Shown here one piece after another: positions 33,362 to 42,109 of a DNA stretch of 52,354 nucleotides. The translations under genes were made by a program, and so were the position numbers. Location of the stretch: positions 1-52,354 of the forward strand of contig CAZVJA010000010.1 in assembly GCA_964626885.1 (NCBI GenBank), read 5' to 3'. The notes beneath the pieces are model-generated. The model did no database searches, had not been told where the DNA came from, and saw only the letters and a program-made list of their open reading frames with translations. Each line of letters starts with the position of its first letter. The stretch's first letter is position 1. The DNA is from CAZVJA01 sp964626885. GTDB lineage: Bacteria; Planctomycetota; Planctomycetia; Planctomycetales; Planctomycetaceae.

Positions 33362-33970
33362 ATGGGTCATTACACAGGCCCCAAGGGACGGATCAATCGT
33401 CGATTAGGGTCAATGGTGTTTGAGAGCGGCGGAGCAATTCGTGCGGCGGAACGTCGCGATACGCCGCCGGGGATGTCGCCGCGCCGAAAGAAGCTCTCGA
33501 CGTACGGAATGGCGCTGCTTGAGAAGCAAAAGATCAAATACTACTACGGGCTTCGAGAGGCCCAGTTGCGGCGTTACTTCGAGCTCGCCCGCAGAAAGAA
33601 GGGGAACACTGGAGAGCACCTGATGGTGCTCTGCGAACGGCGGCTCGACAATGTCATTCGTCGAGCTGGGTTTGCCCTCTCTCGGCCGCAAGCGCGTCAG
33701 GGAGTTGTGCATTCCCATTTCCAGGTGAACGGCAAAACAGTCAGCTCGCCGTCGATTTTCGTGGAAGTCGGCGACGTGATTACCGTCCGCAACCGCCCGA
33801 ATCTGCAGTCGGTTTATCGGGATTCCGTTGAAGGGTCTTCACAGCAGCGATGCGATTGGATTTCGTTCGATGCACAGGGGCTTAAGGCAACGGTGACCGC
33901 GCTCCCGACGATGGAAGATGTCAGCCTGCCGGTCGACGTGGGTCAGGTCGTCGCGTTCCTGTCCCGGTGA
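33362..33970 (+). CDS. rpsD: 30S ribosomal protein S4
   Basis: A 202-residue S4. MGHYTGPKGRINRRLG at the N-terminus, YGLREAQLRRYFELARRKKG and the S4 RNA-binding domain LCERRLDNVIRRAGFA...ARQGVVHSHFQVNGK (about residues 93-130). S4 is a primary 16S rRNA binder. It lacks the N-terminal zinc-finger cysteines. It is not in an alpha operon here, which fits the scattered ribosomal genes of planctomycetes. Confidence 0.97.
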   Translation: MGHYTGPKGRINRRLGSMVFESGGAIRAAERRDTPPGMSPRRKKLSTYGMALLEKQKIKYYYGLREAQLRRYFELARRKKGNTGEHLMVLCERRLDNVIRRAGFALSRPQARQGVVHSHFQVNGKTVSSPSIFVEVGDVITVRNRPNLQSVYRDSVEGSSQQRCDWISFDAQGLKATVTALPTMEDVSLPVDVGQVVAFLSR

Positions 33971-34078
33971 TTTTCCCACGACGCGGGCAATTTGAGATAC
34001 TGCCTTAGCGCCGAACCCACTTGATTTTTCTGACGCCGCGACCGCGCAATCGGATTCTCGAATCGGAACGTGATTCTG

Positions 34079-34699
34079 ATGCCCGACGAGAAGTTCCACT
34101 CTGTCTTACTTTTTGGTGTACCTGGCGTCGGGAAGGGAACGCAGGGAAAAATTCTCGGGCAAACGCCCGGTTTTTTTCATCTCTCCTGTGGAGAGGTTTT
34201 TCGGTCGCTCGATCCAAATTCCACCTTGGGTCGCGAGGTTCAAAGTTTCACCGGCCGCGGCGACCTTGTTCCGGACGAGCTGACCATTCGGCTGTGGTGC
34301 GAGACGATGAATTCCTTCGTGGAGTCGGGAGTTTACGATCCCAGCCGGGATCTACTCGTGCTCGACGGGATTCCGCGAAGCGTACCCCAGGCGCGCATGT
34401 TGGATGATTACATCAACGTGCTGCGGGTTCTGCATCTCTGCTGTGCCGACGAGTCCGCGCTGGTTCAACGCCTCAAACGCCGCGCATTGGCCGAGAACCG
34501 CGCCGACGACGCCAATGAAGATATTATTCGGCGACGATTTGAAGTCTACCACTGGCAAACTCAACCCGTGCTTGAGCATTATGCCCCGTCGTTGCTGGTG
34601 AATATCGAAGCCCTGGGTACCCTGGACGAAGTCACCAGTGCGATCCAGAGGGTGCTTGCCCCGTTGCGGGAAGAACACTTCGGCGCGGAAGCCGGCTGA
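34079..34699 (+). CDS. Adenylate kinase-like nucleotide kinase
   Basis: A 206-residue P-loop kinase. GVPGVGKGTQ (about residues 12-21) is the P loop, HLSCGEVFRS the NMP-binding start, LVLDGIPRSVPQA the conserved DG-P-R motif and RRRFEVYH near the C-terminus matches the R..Y motif. The LID is short with no zinc cysteines. Converts AMP and ATP to ADP. Some motifs deviate from bacterial Adk (GIPRS for GFPR), so a second-copy adenylate kinase is possible. GTG at 34070 is an alternative start. Confidence 0.85.
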   Translation: MPDEKFHSVLLFGVPGVGKGTQGKILGQTPGFFHLSCGEVFRSLDPNSTLGREVQSFTGRGDLVPDELTIRLWCETMNSFVESGVYDPSRDLLVLDGIPRSVPQARMLDDYINVLRVLHLCCADESALVQRLKRRALAENRADDANEDIIRRRFEVYHWQTQPVLEHYAPSLLVNIEALGTLDEVTSAIQRVLAPLREEHFGAEAG

Positions 34700-35023
34700 C
34701 CTGTTCCCGGTCCCAAGCACGGGCGGGTAAAGCTGGGCACGCCCCCCCGTAACCGATTTCCACGATTCACGCGGTGCCGATAACAAAAATCCTCGCACCT
34801 ACTGGCCGGCCCATTCGGTATGATGAATGGTTGCTGACCCAGGAAATCCGCACTTTGATCGATAGAGCGCGTGATCCGGTTTGAACCCACTCACGTTGAT
34901 CCAACCGGAGTGTTCCGAACCGCGACCAACACGAAGTCCGCCCGGTAGAAACAAGAGCCGTGATTGTTGTTGTCCACAGTCCCCTGAGACATTTTCCGAT
35001 CAGCCGGATGTGGTGAACTTACC
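34700..35023. other. Intergenic region upstream of rhomboid gene
   Basis: 324 bases. No convincing gene, repeat or terminator was seen. Confidence 0.4.
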
Positions 35024-36271
35024 ATGATCTTATGCATTCCGACCGGAACAGACGCACCGATCTATCATTTCCCGCGCGTCACCATCGGGATGATTGTGGT
35101 CAACTGTTTCGTATTCCTGATCACCCTCGGGGGTTACGACCTAGAGAACGAGGCGCTGCAGGCTCTGGCCCTCCGGTTGGGAGATGGGCTCAACCCCTTG
35201 CAGTGGATCACCAACAATTTCGTGCATTTCGGCATCACGCACATCGTTTTCAACATGATTTTTCTGTGGGGATTCGGACTTCTGGTGGAGGGAAAAATCG
35301 GCTGGTGGCGCTACCTCGTCGTTTACCTGCTAATCGGCACTCTCGTCGGTTTCGTGACACAGGTTGTTAACCTTGGCCAAGTCGTAGGGCCCCACTTGGC
35401 GGGGGGGGCATCCACCGTCATCTTCGGCTTGATCGGCATCAGCCTCATCTGGGCACCCAAGAACGACGTGACCTGCTTTCTCTTCTTTTGGGTCTTCTTT
35501 TACATTCGCGCAACGACTTTCGAGGTCACAGTTTTCTGGTTTTCGCTGTTCTACTTGGTCCCGAACTTTCTCATTGCATCGCTGAACCCTTTTCAAATCA
35601 GTAGCGAATTCCTGCATACATCCGGTGCGCTGGTCGGTTTGTGGATCGGACTGGCCATGCTGAAGCTCAAGTGGGTCGATTGTGAGAACTGGGATCTGAT
35701 TGCCGTCATGAACGGCACCTATGGCGATCCGGAACGCGCCAAGGAAATCATTGCTCGGCGGGAAGGCCGTTTCAAATCCGCCCATTCTCGACCGTTGGAT
35801 CAGATCGAGGAGGGGGCGCCGCCTCCCGATCGTGACTTACCGAAGATTCGCGGATCGCGCAATAAACGCGACTCCGTCGAACGCATCCGCCGCCTGTTGA
35901 CGGAATCCAAGGCGACGGCAGCTTTGGCCGAGTACCGCTCTCTCAAGCATTTCCATCCTGACTGGAGCCTGGAGGAGCCCGAACTTCGCGCGCTCGTCAA
36001 CGCACTTTTTCGCGCGAAAGCCTATCACGATGCCATCCCCCTGATGGACGACTACATCGATCGCTACCCGGAACAATCTGACCGTATTCGATTACGACGG
36101 GCGGGGTTGGCCCTGCAGGTCGAGCAGCGTCCGCGGCTTGCGATGCGCCTTGTCGAACCGATTTCGAAGGGTGACCTCACCGCTCCCGACGTGGCGCTGC
36201 TCAAGAAAATCCACCTCACCGCGAAGCAGCTCATCGAACGAGGAGTCCTGGAACTGGGTGACGTCGGCTAG
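35024..36271 (+). CDS. Rhomboid-family intramembrane protease with TPR-like tail
   Basis: A 415-residue protein. The rhomboid domain (residues 1-215) has six hydrophobic segments, HIVFNMIFLWGFG (H73, N77) in TM2, the catalytic serine in GGAST (S130) and histidine in FLHTSGALVG (H198). The GxSx motif has Thr in place of the usual Gly after Ser, but the Ser-His dyad is present. The C-terminal 180 residues are soluble and helical, with TPR-like repeats. Probably cleaves membrane proteins; the tail may bind substrates. Confidence 0.85.
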   Translation: MILCIPTGTDAPIYHFPRVTIGMIVVNCFVFLITLGGYDLENEALQALALRLGDGLNPLQWITNNFVHFGITHIVFNMIFLWGFGLLVEGKIGWWRYLVVYLLIGTLVGFVTQVVNLGQVVGPHLAGGASTVIFGLIGISLIWAPKNDVTCFLFFWVFFYIRATTFEVTVFWFSLFYLVPNFLIASLNPFQISSEFLHTSGALVGLWIGLAMLKLKWVDCENWDLIAVMNGTYGDPERAKEIIARREGRFKSAHSRPLDQIEEGAPPPDRDLPKIRGSRNKRDSVERIRRLLTESKATAALAEYRSLKHFHPDWSLEEPELRALVNALFRAKAYHDAIPLMDDYIDRYPEQSDRIRLRRAGLALQVEQRPRLAMRLVEPISKGDLTAPDVALLKKIHLTAKQLIERGVLELGDVG

Positions 36272-36577
36272 TTTTGCGGTTGACTGCCGTAAGAAAGCGT
36301 ACAGACCGATTTCTCCCTACCATCCGCACGAACGGATCAGTTGTGATCCTTCTGACCCGGTGGAGTATTTCGCACGTCCCTTTTCTTCCAGCGCGGATTC
36401 CCGGGTCGCCACGTTTCCGGGCGGTTCGCACGGCAAAAACTCAGTGGTTTTGACCGATGATCGAACGGGGAAGCTTCACATTCGGGGGGTTGTTTCCGAA
36501 TTCGCTCCCTCTTCCGTCCTTTTCGAATGCAACACTTTTAATGAGTCCATCGAAACGAGGCCAAAGAGCAACCTGCC
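36272..36577. other. Intergenic region upstream of secreted metalloprotease
   Basis: 306 bases with no convincing gene. Likely holds the promoter of the long secreted protein. Confidence 0.4.
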
Positions 36578-39166
36578 ATGGTCCAGCCCGGCAAACGCAA
36601 GCCGCGCCCCAGTGCGGTCATCAGCGGCATTGAACTTCTCGAAAAGCGCGATCTGCTGAGCGGAACGTCGCTTGCGCTCGATGAAGATTCTGACTTGCAC
36701 GGCCAATTCGACTACGACGGACTCGAGTTCCACGCCCTCGACCCGGTCGATGAATTCAGCACACTCGACCCCGTGGATGAAATTGCCTCCGCAGATGGTG
36801 CCGGTTCCAGCGATGGTTCTTCCGGCGGCCCGGTGGGAGCGCTCGTCGTCCCGGCGTATCACAGCAATCTTGGCGCTTCGGTTTCGGTCTATCTCGATTT
36901 CGACGGCCATTACGAGGCCAACTGGGGCTGGTTCACGAACATCACGACACCCGCATTCGATACCGACGGCAACAGTGCCTCGTTCAGCGCGGGAGAACTC
37001 ACGCAGATTTATGAAATCTGGCAGCGCGTCACGGAAGACTTCGCTCCGTTTAATGTCGATGTGACAACCGAGCTTCCCGCGAGCTTTGCGGACGGCGTGA
37101 GCTTGCGAGTGGCGATCGGCGGCTCGTCCGCGGATTGGTACGAGCCGCAAGGGGGCGGTCCGGCGGGTGGAGTGGCTTACGTCAACTCGTTCACCTCGAG
37201 TTCGATTCCTAACGTCGTCTACGTCTTTCCCAAAGAGCTGGCGAAGAACGCCAAATACATCGCCGAGGCCTCATCGCACGAAGCTGGGCATGGTTTCGGG
37301 CTCAATCACCAGAGCGCGTATAACTCCAGCGGACAGAAGACCTACGAGTACAATCCCGGATCGGGCAATTGGGGCCCGATCATGGGCAATTCGTATTACA
37401 CCTCAATTTCTACCTGGCACAACGGCACGACGACATCTTCGTCCACCTACCAGGATGACATGGCGGTCATCGCTCGACCTGCAAACGGTTTCGGGTATCG
37501 CGCGGACGATTACGGCAGCACGCTTGGAACAGCGAGTTCCCTCAACGTGGCCGCGGGAGCATTCAGCGCGACCGGCATCATCGCCCAGAATTCCGATGTC
37601 GACGTTTTCTCGTTCACGGCGGGGAGTGGAGCCGCGACCATTCAAATCAACGTCGCGTCGGTGGGTGCCAACCTGGATGCGGTCCTCGAAATCTATTCGT
37701 CGGACGGAACGCTCGTCGTCTCCGCGAACCCATCCAACTCCCAATCGGCGAGCGTTAGCACGACACTCGCGATGGGAACGTATTACGCCCTCGTCAAGTC
37801 CAACGGTTCCTATGGGCGCGTCGGGCAATACACACTGACCGGGACGGTGGGGACATCCACGAATGTTGCACCACTCGTCAACGCGGGAAGTGACTTAACG
37901 ATTGCTCTCAGCGATTCGGCCACGCTCAACGGAACGGTCTCGGACGACGGTATGCCAAGTTCCCCCGGCACGGTGACGACCACCTGGACCAAGATCAGCG
38001 GGCCAGGCACTGTCACCTTCGATGATGCGTCGGCTATCGACACCGACGTGAGCTTCAGCGTTGCAGGCACCTATGTGCTGCGCCTCACTGCAACCGATGG
38101 CGAACTGACGAGCAGTGACACCGTCACGGTCCTCGTGATGCAAGACGGGACAACAATCACGGTGGCAATGCAAGAGGGGGTCGATAGTTATTCTGGCATG
38201 ACCGACTCGACCATCCAGGGGAGCGCGAAGAATACGACGAAAAACTACGGCTCAAAATCCAGGCTTGATGCCGACGGAAACCCGGATAAAGCAGCCTTGC
38301 TCCGCTGGGATCTTTCGGGAATTCCCGGCGGCGTTACTGTCGAGTCGGTATCGATCACCATCCATGTGACCAACGGTTCAAAAAGCGTCTACGACATCTA
38401 CGGTGTTCTCGGCGGTTGGAACGAGAGTTCCGTCACCTGGGAGCAGGCGTCATCCGGCATCACCTGGGGTTCCCTGGGGGCGGAATTGGCGGGTGTCGAC
38501 CACAGCGCGGCTTCGTTTGGTACCGTCGCTTCCACAGGAAAGGGATACCTCACCTTCAATTTGAATGCGACCGGCATTGCAAAGGTGCAGCAGTGGCTTG
38601 ACACCCCCTCGTCGAATCACGGCTTGATCCTACAGAATTACAATGATGTAACGAGTGATGGACTGACGTTCGACTCCAGTGAAGCCAAGAAGACATATTA
38701 TCGACCGATGTTGTCGATCACCTACTCCGCCGCCGACAGCGGCGCATTGGGAGTCTCATCGTCACAACCGGTATTCACTGCCCCCTCCCCACAGGCTGCC
38801 AATCAATCGGCCATACCGAACTGGGTGAGCAGCCCGATCGGCGCACAACAGACACTCTCGCTGCGTAGTGAAATCAGCTCTCCATCGGCAACTGCCATGG
38901 GACAATCCACACCTCAACTTTCCACGTCCACCGCACGTGATGACATCGGGCAGCCTCGCGTTGAGGCTTCCGAACAGGGTTCGTCGGAGCTCACGCAGTT
39001 GGTAAGTGACCTCAGCGAAGCACTCGAACTCTCCGCGCACGGCGACGGGACGGATGATGCTTCGTTCTGGAATCTCGCTGACCGGGAGCAGCTCGATCAA
39101 TTTCTGAGCGCCCTCGACGAGTTTTACAACGCCGCCACTCTAAGCGGCGAACTGCTCGGCGTCTGA
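36578..39166 (+). CDS. Secreted multidomain metalloprotease-like protein
   Basis: An 862-residue protein. The N-terminus has IELLEKRDLLSG, a variant of the planctomycete LEPR-XLL export/sorting tag. A zincin-like domain follows with HEAGHGFGLNH at about residues 236-246 (HExxHxxGxxH). Then a PPC domain (about 310-425), a PKD-like domain (about 430-525) and a DNRLRE-type domain (about 530-715, with LLRWDLSGIPGG and WNESSVTWEQA). The Ser/Gln-rich linker precedes an acidic helical end (about 800-862). Likely an extracellular protease acting on surface material. Signal peptide not obvious; the tag may replace it. Confidence 0.85.
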   Translation: MVQPGKRKPRPSAVISGIELLEKRDLLSGTSLALDEDSDLHGQFDYDGLEFHALDPVDEFSTLDPVDEIASADGAGSSDGSSGGPVGALVVPAYHSNLGASVSVYLDFDGHYEANWGWFTNITTPAFDTDGNSASFSAGELTQIYEIWQRVTEDFAPFNVDVTTELPASFADGVSLRVAIGGSSADWYEPQGGGPAGGVAYVNSFTSSSIPNVVYVFPKELAKNAKYIAEASSHEAGHGFGLNHQSAYNSSGQKTYEYNPGSGNWGPIMGNSYYTSISTWHNGTTTSSSTYQDDMAVIARPANGFGYRADDYGSTLGTASSLNVAAGAFSATGIIAQNSDVDVFSFTAGSGAATIQINVASVGANLDAVLEIYSSDGTLVVSANPSNSQSASVSTTLAMGTYYALVKSNGSYGRVGQYTLTGTVGTSTNVAPLVNAGSDLTIALSDSATLNGTVSDDGMPSSPGTVTTTWTKISGPGTVTFDDASAIDTDVSFSVAGTYVLRLTATDGELTSSDTVTVLVMQDGTTITVAMQEGVDSYSGMTDSTIQGSAKNTTKNYGSKSRLDADGNPDKAALLRWDLSGIPGGVTVESVSITIHVTNGSKSVYDIYGVLGGWNESSVTWEQASSGITWGSLGAELAGVDHSAASFGTVASTGKGYLTFNLNATGIAKVQQWLDTPSSNHGLILQNYNDVTSDGLTFDSSEAKKTYYRPMLSITYSAADSGALGVSSSQPVFTAPSPQAANQSAIPNWVSSPIGAQQTLSLRSEISSPSATAMGQSTPQLSTSTARDDIGQPRVEASEQGSSELTQLVSDLSEALELSAHGDGTDDASFWNLADREQLDQFLSALDEFYNAATLSGELLGV

Positions 39167-39195
39167 TCACTCTGCCACTTCGCGGGCGATCGCGG

Positions 39196-40545
39196 CTAAT
39201 TCGATCTGTTCGCCGCCTGCAGGTTCGACCGATCGAAGATTCCCGGCTTCGTCTCCTGCAGAATCTCAAGTACGGCCTGACGGTCTTCCGCCGTCAAACG
39301 CGCAAACTCAGGAGCGGTATCCGTCCCTCGCAAGATGTTATTCAGCCGCGTGAGCACATACTGCTTGACCGGCTGCGGCAGCGAATCGAACGCTTGTGAA
39401 TAGATCAGGTAACTGCACGGATACTTGAACAATCGGCGGTTCAGATCGAGGTCGCGGAGCGAGCGCCCTTTGCTGTCGCGCGCGCCGGATTGCGAGAACT
39501 CTTTTGCAAAGGTTGACACTCCGGCCACCGGCGAGGTCAACTCGAATTCCTCGGTAAGCAGCATGTATTTGAGCAGCCTGTCTCCCACCGTCGCGATTCT
39601 GCGGCCGGTGGAATCACTTTGAAAGTCGTCGGCACGCTTGAGCGCTTTGTTCATGATGCCGTCATAATGGATCGCGCTGCGTGTTTCATAATTGGCCAAG
39701 GTGATCAGGTTGTGCATCTGCGTCTGATGTTCCATGACCATCAACGCCACGAGGTCGCTCGTCGGCCGCAGATACGGATCGACGTTCACCAGCTTCGACA
39801 GATTGGTGACATTTGCTCCGTTATCGCGGTTCACGTTCTCGGGCATGCTCTTGTCGCGCGACACGATGTTTCCCAAGTGCCGCATCTCGCCATGAGTTCC
39901 CGAAACATACCAGCCTCCCCAGCGCTCCGAGAACGGGCTGCGATGGTCCGTGGTAAACGTTCCCGAGCCAAGCTGCGGTTGTCCGCCGGTGTCTGTGAAG
40001 ACGGATCGCACGAGATGCCCCGGCACCCCCTGGGTGCGGCTCGACGCATGACAGACAATGCATTGTCCTTTGTCGCGGACGAATACCGGCTTGTCGGTTT
40101 TCTGTTGTGACAATGTGTAGAAAACCGCCCCAAGTTGCGGATCGACCGCGGAAAGCTCGACAACATCTCCATCCTGCACCCAGCCAACGTAGGCGGAGTC
40201 ATTGAAGTACACCGCACGGGGCTGAGTCGGATCGATCCGCCGCAATTGAAAACTCGTCTTAGAGAAAACCAGCATCTGCGAGGCGGGAGAAACACCGAGA
40301 TGTTCCAGAACGGCGGGAAGGTAACCGTGCTCCTTGTCGTATGCGAGCTTGATCTCACCTGCATCCAGCTTTGTCTGTAATTGTGCCACAGGATCGTGGC
40401 TAGGGGCGTTCTGGTAATCGATCGGCTCCCGCTCGAACTCGATCTGCCCCTTGGCTGGTTGGGGCAAAGCAACCGTGGACAACACCGCAGCGAGCAGGAC
40501 GAAAAGACGACCGGTTGAACGCGGAGTTAGGGTAGGAAGTGCCAT
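39196..40545 (-). CDS. Secreted CxxCH heme-binding protein
   Basis: A 449-residue protein with a signal peptide (residues about 1-33, ending AKGQ). The single heme motif is CIVCH (about residues 162-166) in the context RDKGQCIVCHASSRTQGVPG. It resembles di-heme or c-type-cytochrome-domain proteins of planctomycetes of unknown function. A His-rich segment MVMEHQTQMHNL may contribute a ligand. No electron-transfer partner is adjacent. Convergent with the metalloprotease gene. Confidence 0.75.
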   Translation of the reverse strand: MALPTLTPRSTGRLFVLLAAVLSTVALPQPAKGQIEFEREPIDYQNAPSHDPVAQLQTKLDAGEIKLAYDKEHGYLPAVLEHLGVSPASQMLVFSKTSFQLRRIDPTQPRAVYFNDSAYVGWVQDGDVVELSAVDPQLGAVFYTLSQQKTDKPVFVRDKGQCIVCHASSRTQGVPGHLVRSVFTDTGGQPQLGSGTFTTDHRSPFSERWGGWYVSGTHGEMRHLGNIVSRDKSMPENVNRDNGANVTNLSKLVNVDPYLRPTSDLVALMVMEHQTQMHNLITLANYETRSAIHYDGIMNKALKRADDFQSDSTGRRIATVGDRLLKYMLLTEEFELTSPVAGVSTFAKEFSQSGARDSKGRSLRDLDLNRRLFKYPCSYLIYSQAFDSLPQPVKQYVLTRLNNILRGTDTAPEFARLTAEDRQAVLEILQETKPGIFDRSNLQAANRSN

Positions 40546-40567
40546 CCGATCACCGTTCAGGTAGGTT

Positions 40568-40592
40568 CAAAAACTTCGCGACAAAGTTTTTT
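40568..40592. repeat. AT-rich stem-loop upstream of CxxCH gene
   Basis: AAAACTT and AAGTTTT flank CGCGACA, with T and A runs on both sides. It could act as a bidirectional terminator downstream of the barrel-type protein gene and in the leader of the CxxCH gene. Confidence 0.5.
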
Positions 40593-40779
40593 GTGGCGGG
40601 AATAATCCGATTGCAACATTGGCAGAATTCCCCCTGGTAAGCCCGGGGAATCCGGTCGCGGTCCATCAATTTAATGTACCGAAAGCTAAAGTGGATATCA
40701 ATATCCAAATTAGGCGGGCCTCGCCACACTTGGAGGTTTTTCTGAAGCTCCCAACTGCAATCACGGCAACAAGATAGTA

Positions 40780-42084
40780 CTAGTGGGGGCTGCCGAACTC
40801 CCTTCCCGAGCGGCGAGGGCTTTCCCACTTGCGGCTGGTTGAGAAGACTTTCGTTTCGTAGGCCTGCATCCGCGTGAGGAACTCGCCTCGATCGACCGTC
40901 GAACTTTCGTCGCCGTACAGCAGGTGCAACTCCCGGCCGTTGAGTGCCTCCAACCCCGTAACCTCGACCCCCAGGTGACGTGCATCGTCCTCATTGACAA
41001 GCACGAGCAGCCAATCGTCGCCGGATTGACGGAGGGTCATTGTCACTCCCCGTTTGGTCTTACGATCGAGGTCTCCCTCGATCAGATGAATCCGCGGGCC
41101 ATCCACGTTTGGTGCAACAAGAAACGGCTGCAGCGCCGCCAGCTCGGAGGTGATCGCGAAGATCGACGGCAGAAAATCGGGCCGATCGATCGCATGCGAC
41201 CCCCAATAGAAGATCCCCCGAGCGCCGTGGACGATTGACACCCAGGCCATGAAGCGGGTCTCGTCGAACGTGGGATAGGCCTCATCCTTGTACTTCTCCG
41301 GATTCCCTTTGTGCCAAGAGAAGGCTTGCAGCACCATCCAAACCGGCTTTCCCCGGCCGGTCATTCGCCAGCGGTCGGTGATCTTGGCCAGGGAGACAAT
41401 ATCGCGGGTCGCGGCTTTCACCGGGTAATAGTCGCAGCCAGTGACGTCGATGACGTCCATGTAGCCGCGCACGTAAATGACGTCGCTTTCTGCCGCTTCA
41501 TTGATCCAGAAGGGACGATTGTGCCCGTCGAGCTCGCGCACGAGTTTGATCGCCTCACGCATTTGAGGAAGGATTTTCGCTGCCTCGCGCCGTGCGTACT
41601 CAACTGCCTTCGGTTTCTGGTTCCACCAATCTTCGCGCGTGAATCCGGCGATTTTCTCCAAGGCACTGTAAGCAGTGAAATTCCAGATGACTTCATCCGG
41701 CCCTTCCCAGACGGCGAGCGCCGGATGATCTCGCAGCTCCAGAATCTGCTTTCGGAGCGCTTCGGTTGGTCCTCCCTGTACCGAGAGCGATACCCAGCCG
41801 TGCAATTTCGCGGCCCCCACGCGATCGAGATCCGCCCGATTACCGCAATGAACGACATTCACTCCCGATTCGGCCAGCGCCCGGAACTCGGCATCATCAT
41901 TCGGGAGCCCATAGAAGCCGATGGGAAACAGCGTGCCCTGCTCGGTATGCAGAAATCCGTCCTGCTCGGCGGACCGTGCGACGTCAGCATAAAACCCAAT
42001 GCCGCAGAACAGGCAACAGAACACGATCACTCGCCGACCGACCCGAATCAACACGGAAGACAGGAACGTCGAAAACAGTTGCAC
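40780..42084 (-). CDS. Secreted glycoside-hydrolase-like TIM-barrel protein
   Basis: A 434-residue protein with a signal peptide (about residues 12-38). The sequence has TIM-barrel glycosidase features: FPIGFYGLPNDDAEFRALAESGVNVVH, ALAVWEGPDEVIW (possible acid/base Glu), MDVIDVTGCDYYPV and GARGIFYWGSH. It resembles beta-galactosidase-like or GH42/DUF4434 proteins, but catalytic residues are unconfirmed. A similar secreted barrel gene lies immediately upstream, so they probably form an operon for polysaccharide use. Confidence 0.7.
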   Translation of the reverse strand: MQLFSTFLSSVLIRVGRRVIVFCCLFCGIGFYADVARSAEQDGFLHTEQGTLFPIGFYGLPNDDAEFRALAESGVNVVHCGNRADLDRVGAAKLHGWVSLSVQGGPTEALRKQILELRDHPALAVWEGPDEVIWNFTAYSALEKIAGFTREDWWNQKPKAVEYARREAAKILPQMREAIKLVRELDGHNRPFWINEAAESDVIYVRGYMDVIDVTGCDYYPVKAATRDIVSLAKITDRWRMTGRGKPVWMVLQAFSWHKGNPEKYKDEAYPTFDETRFMAWVSIVHGARGIFYWGSHAIDRPDFLPSIFAITSELAALQPFLVAPNVDGPRIHLIEGDLDRKTKRGVTMTLRQSGDDWLLVLVNEDDARHLGVEVTGLEALNGRELHLLYGDESSTVDRGEFLTRMQAYETKVFSTSRKWESPRRSGREFGSPH

Positions 42085-42109
42085 CAGACCGCCCCTTTTC
42101 GTTTTGTAT

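Noticed and set aside
40550..40828. 92-codon minus-strand frame between the CxxCH gene and the barrel-protein gene
   Set aside because: It overlaps the end of the larger gene and shows no domain, despite a CxxC pair.
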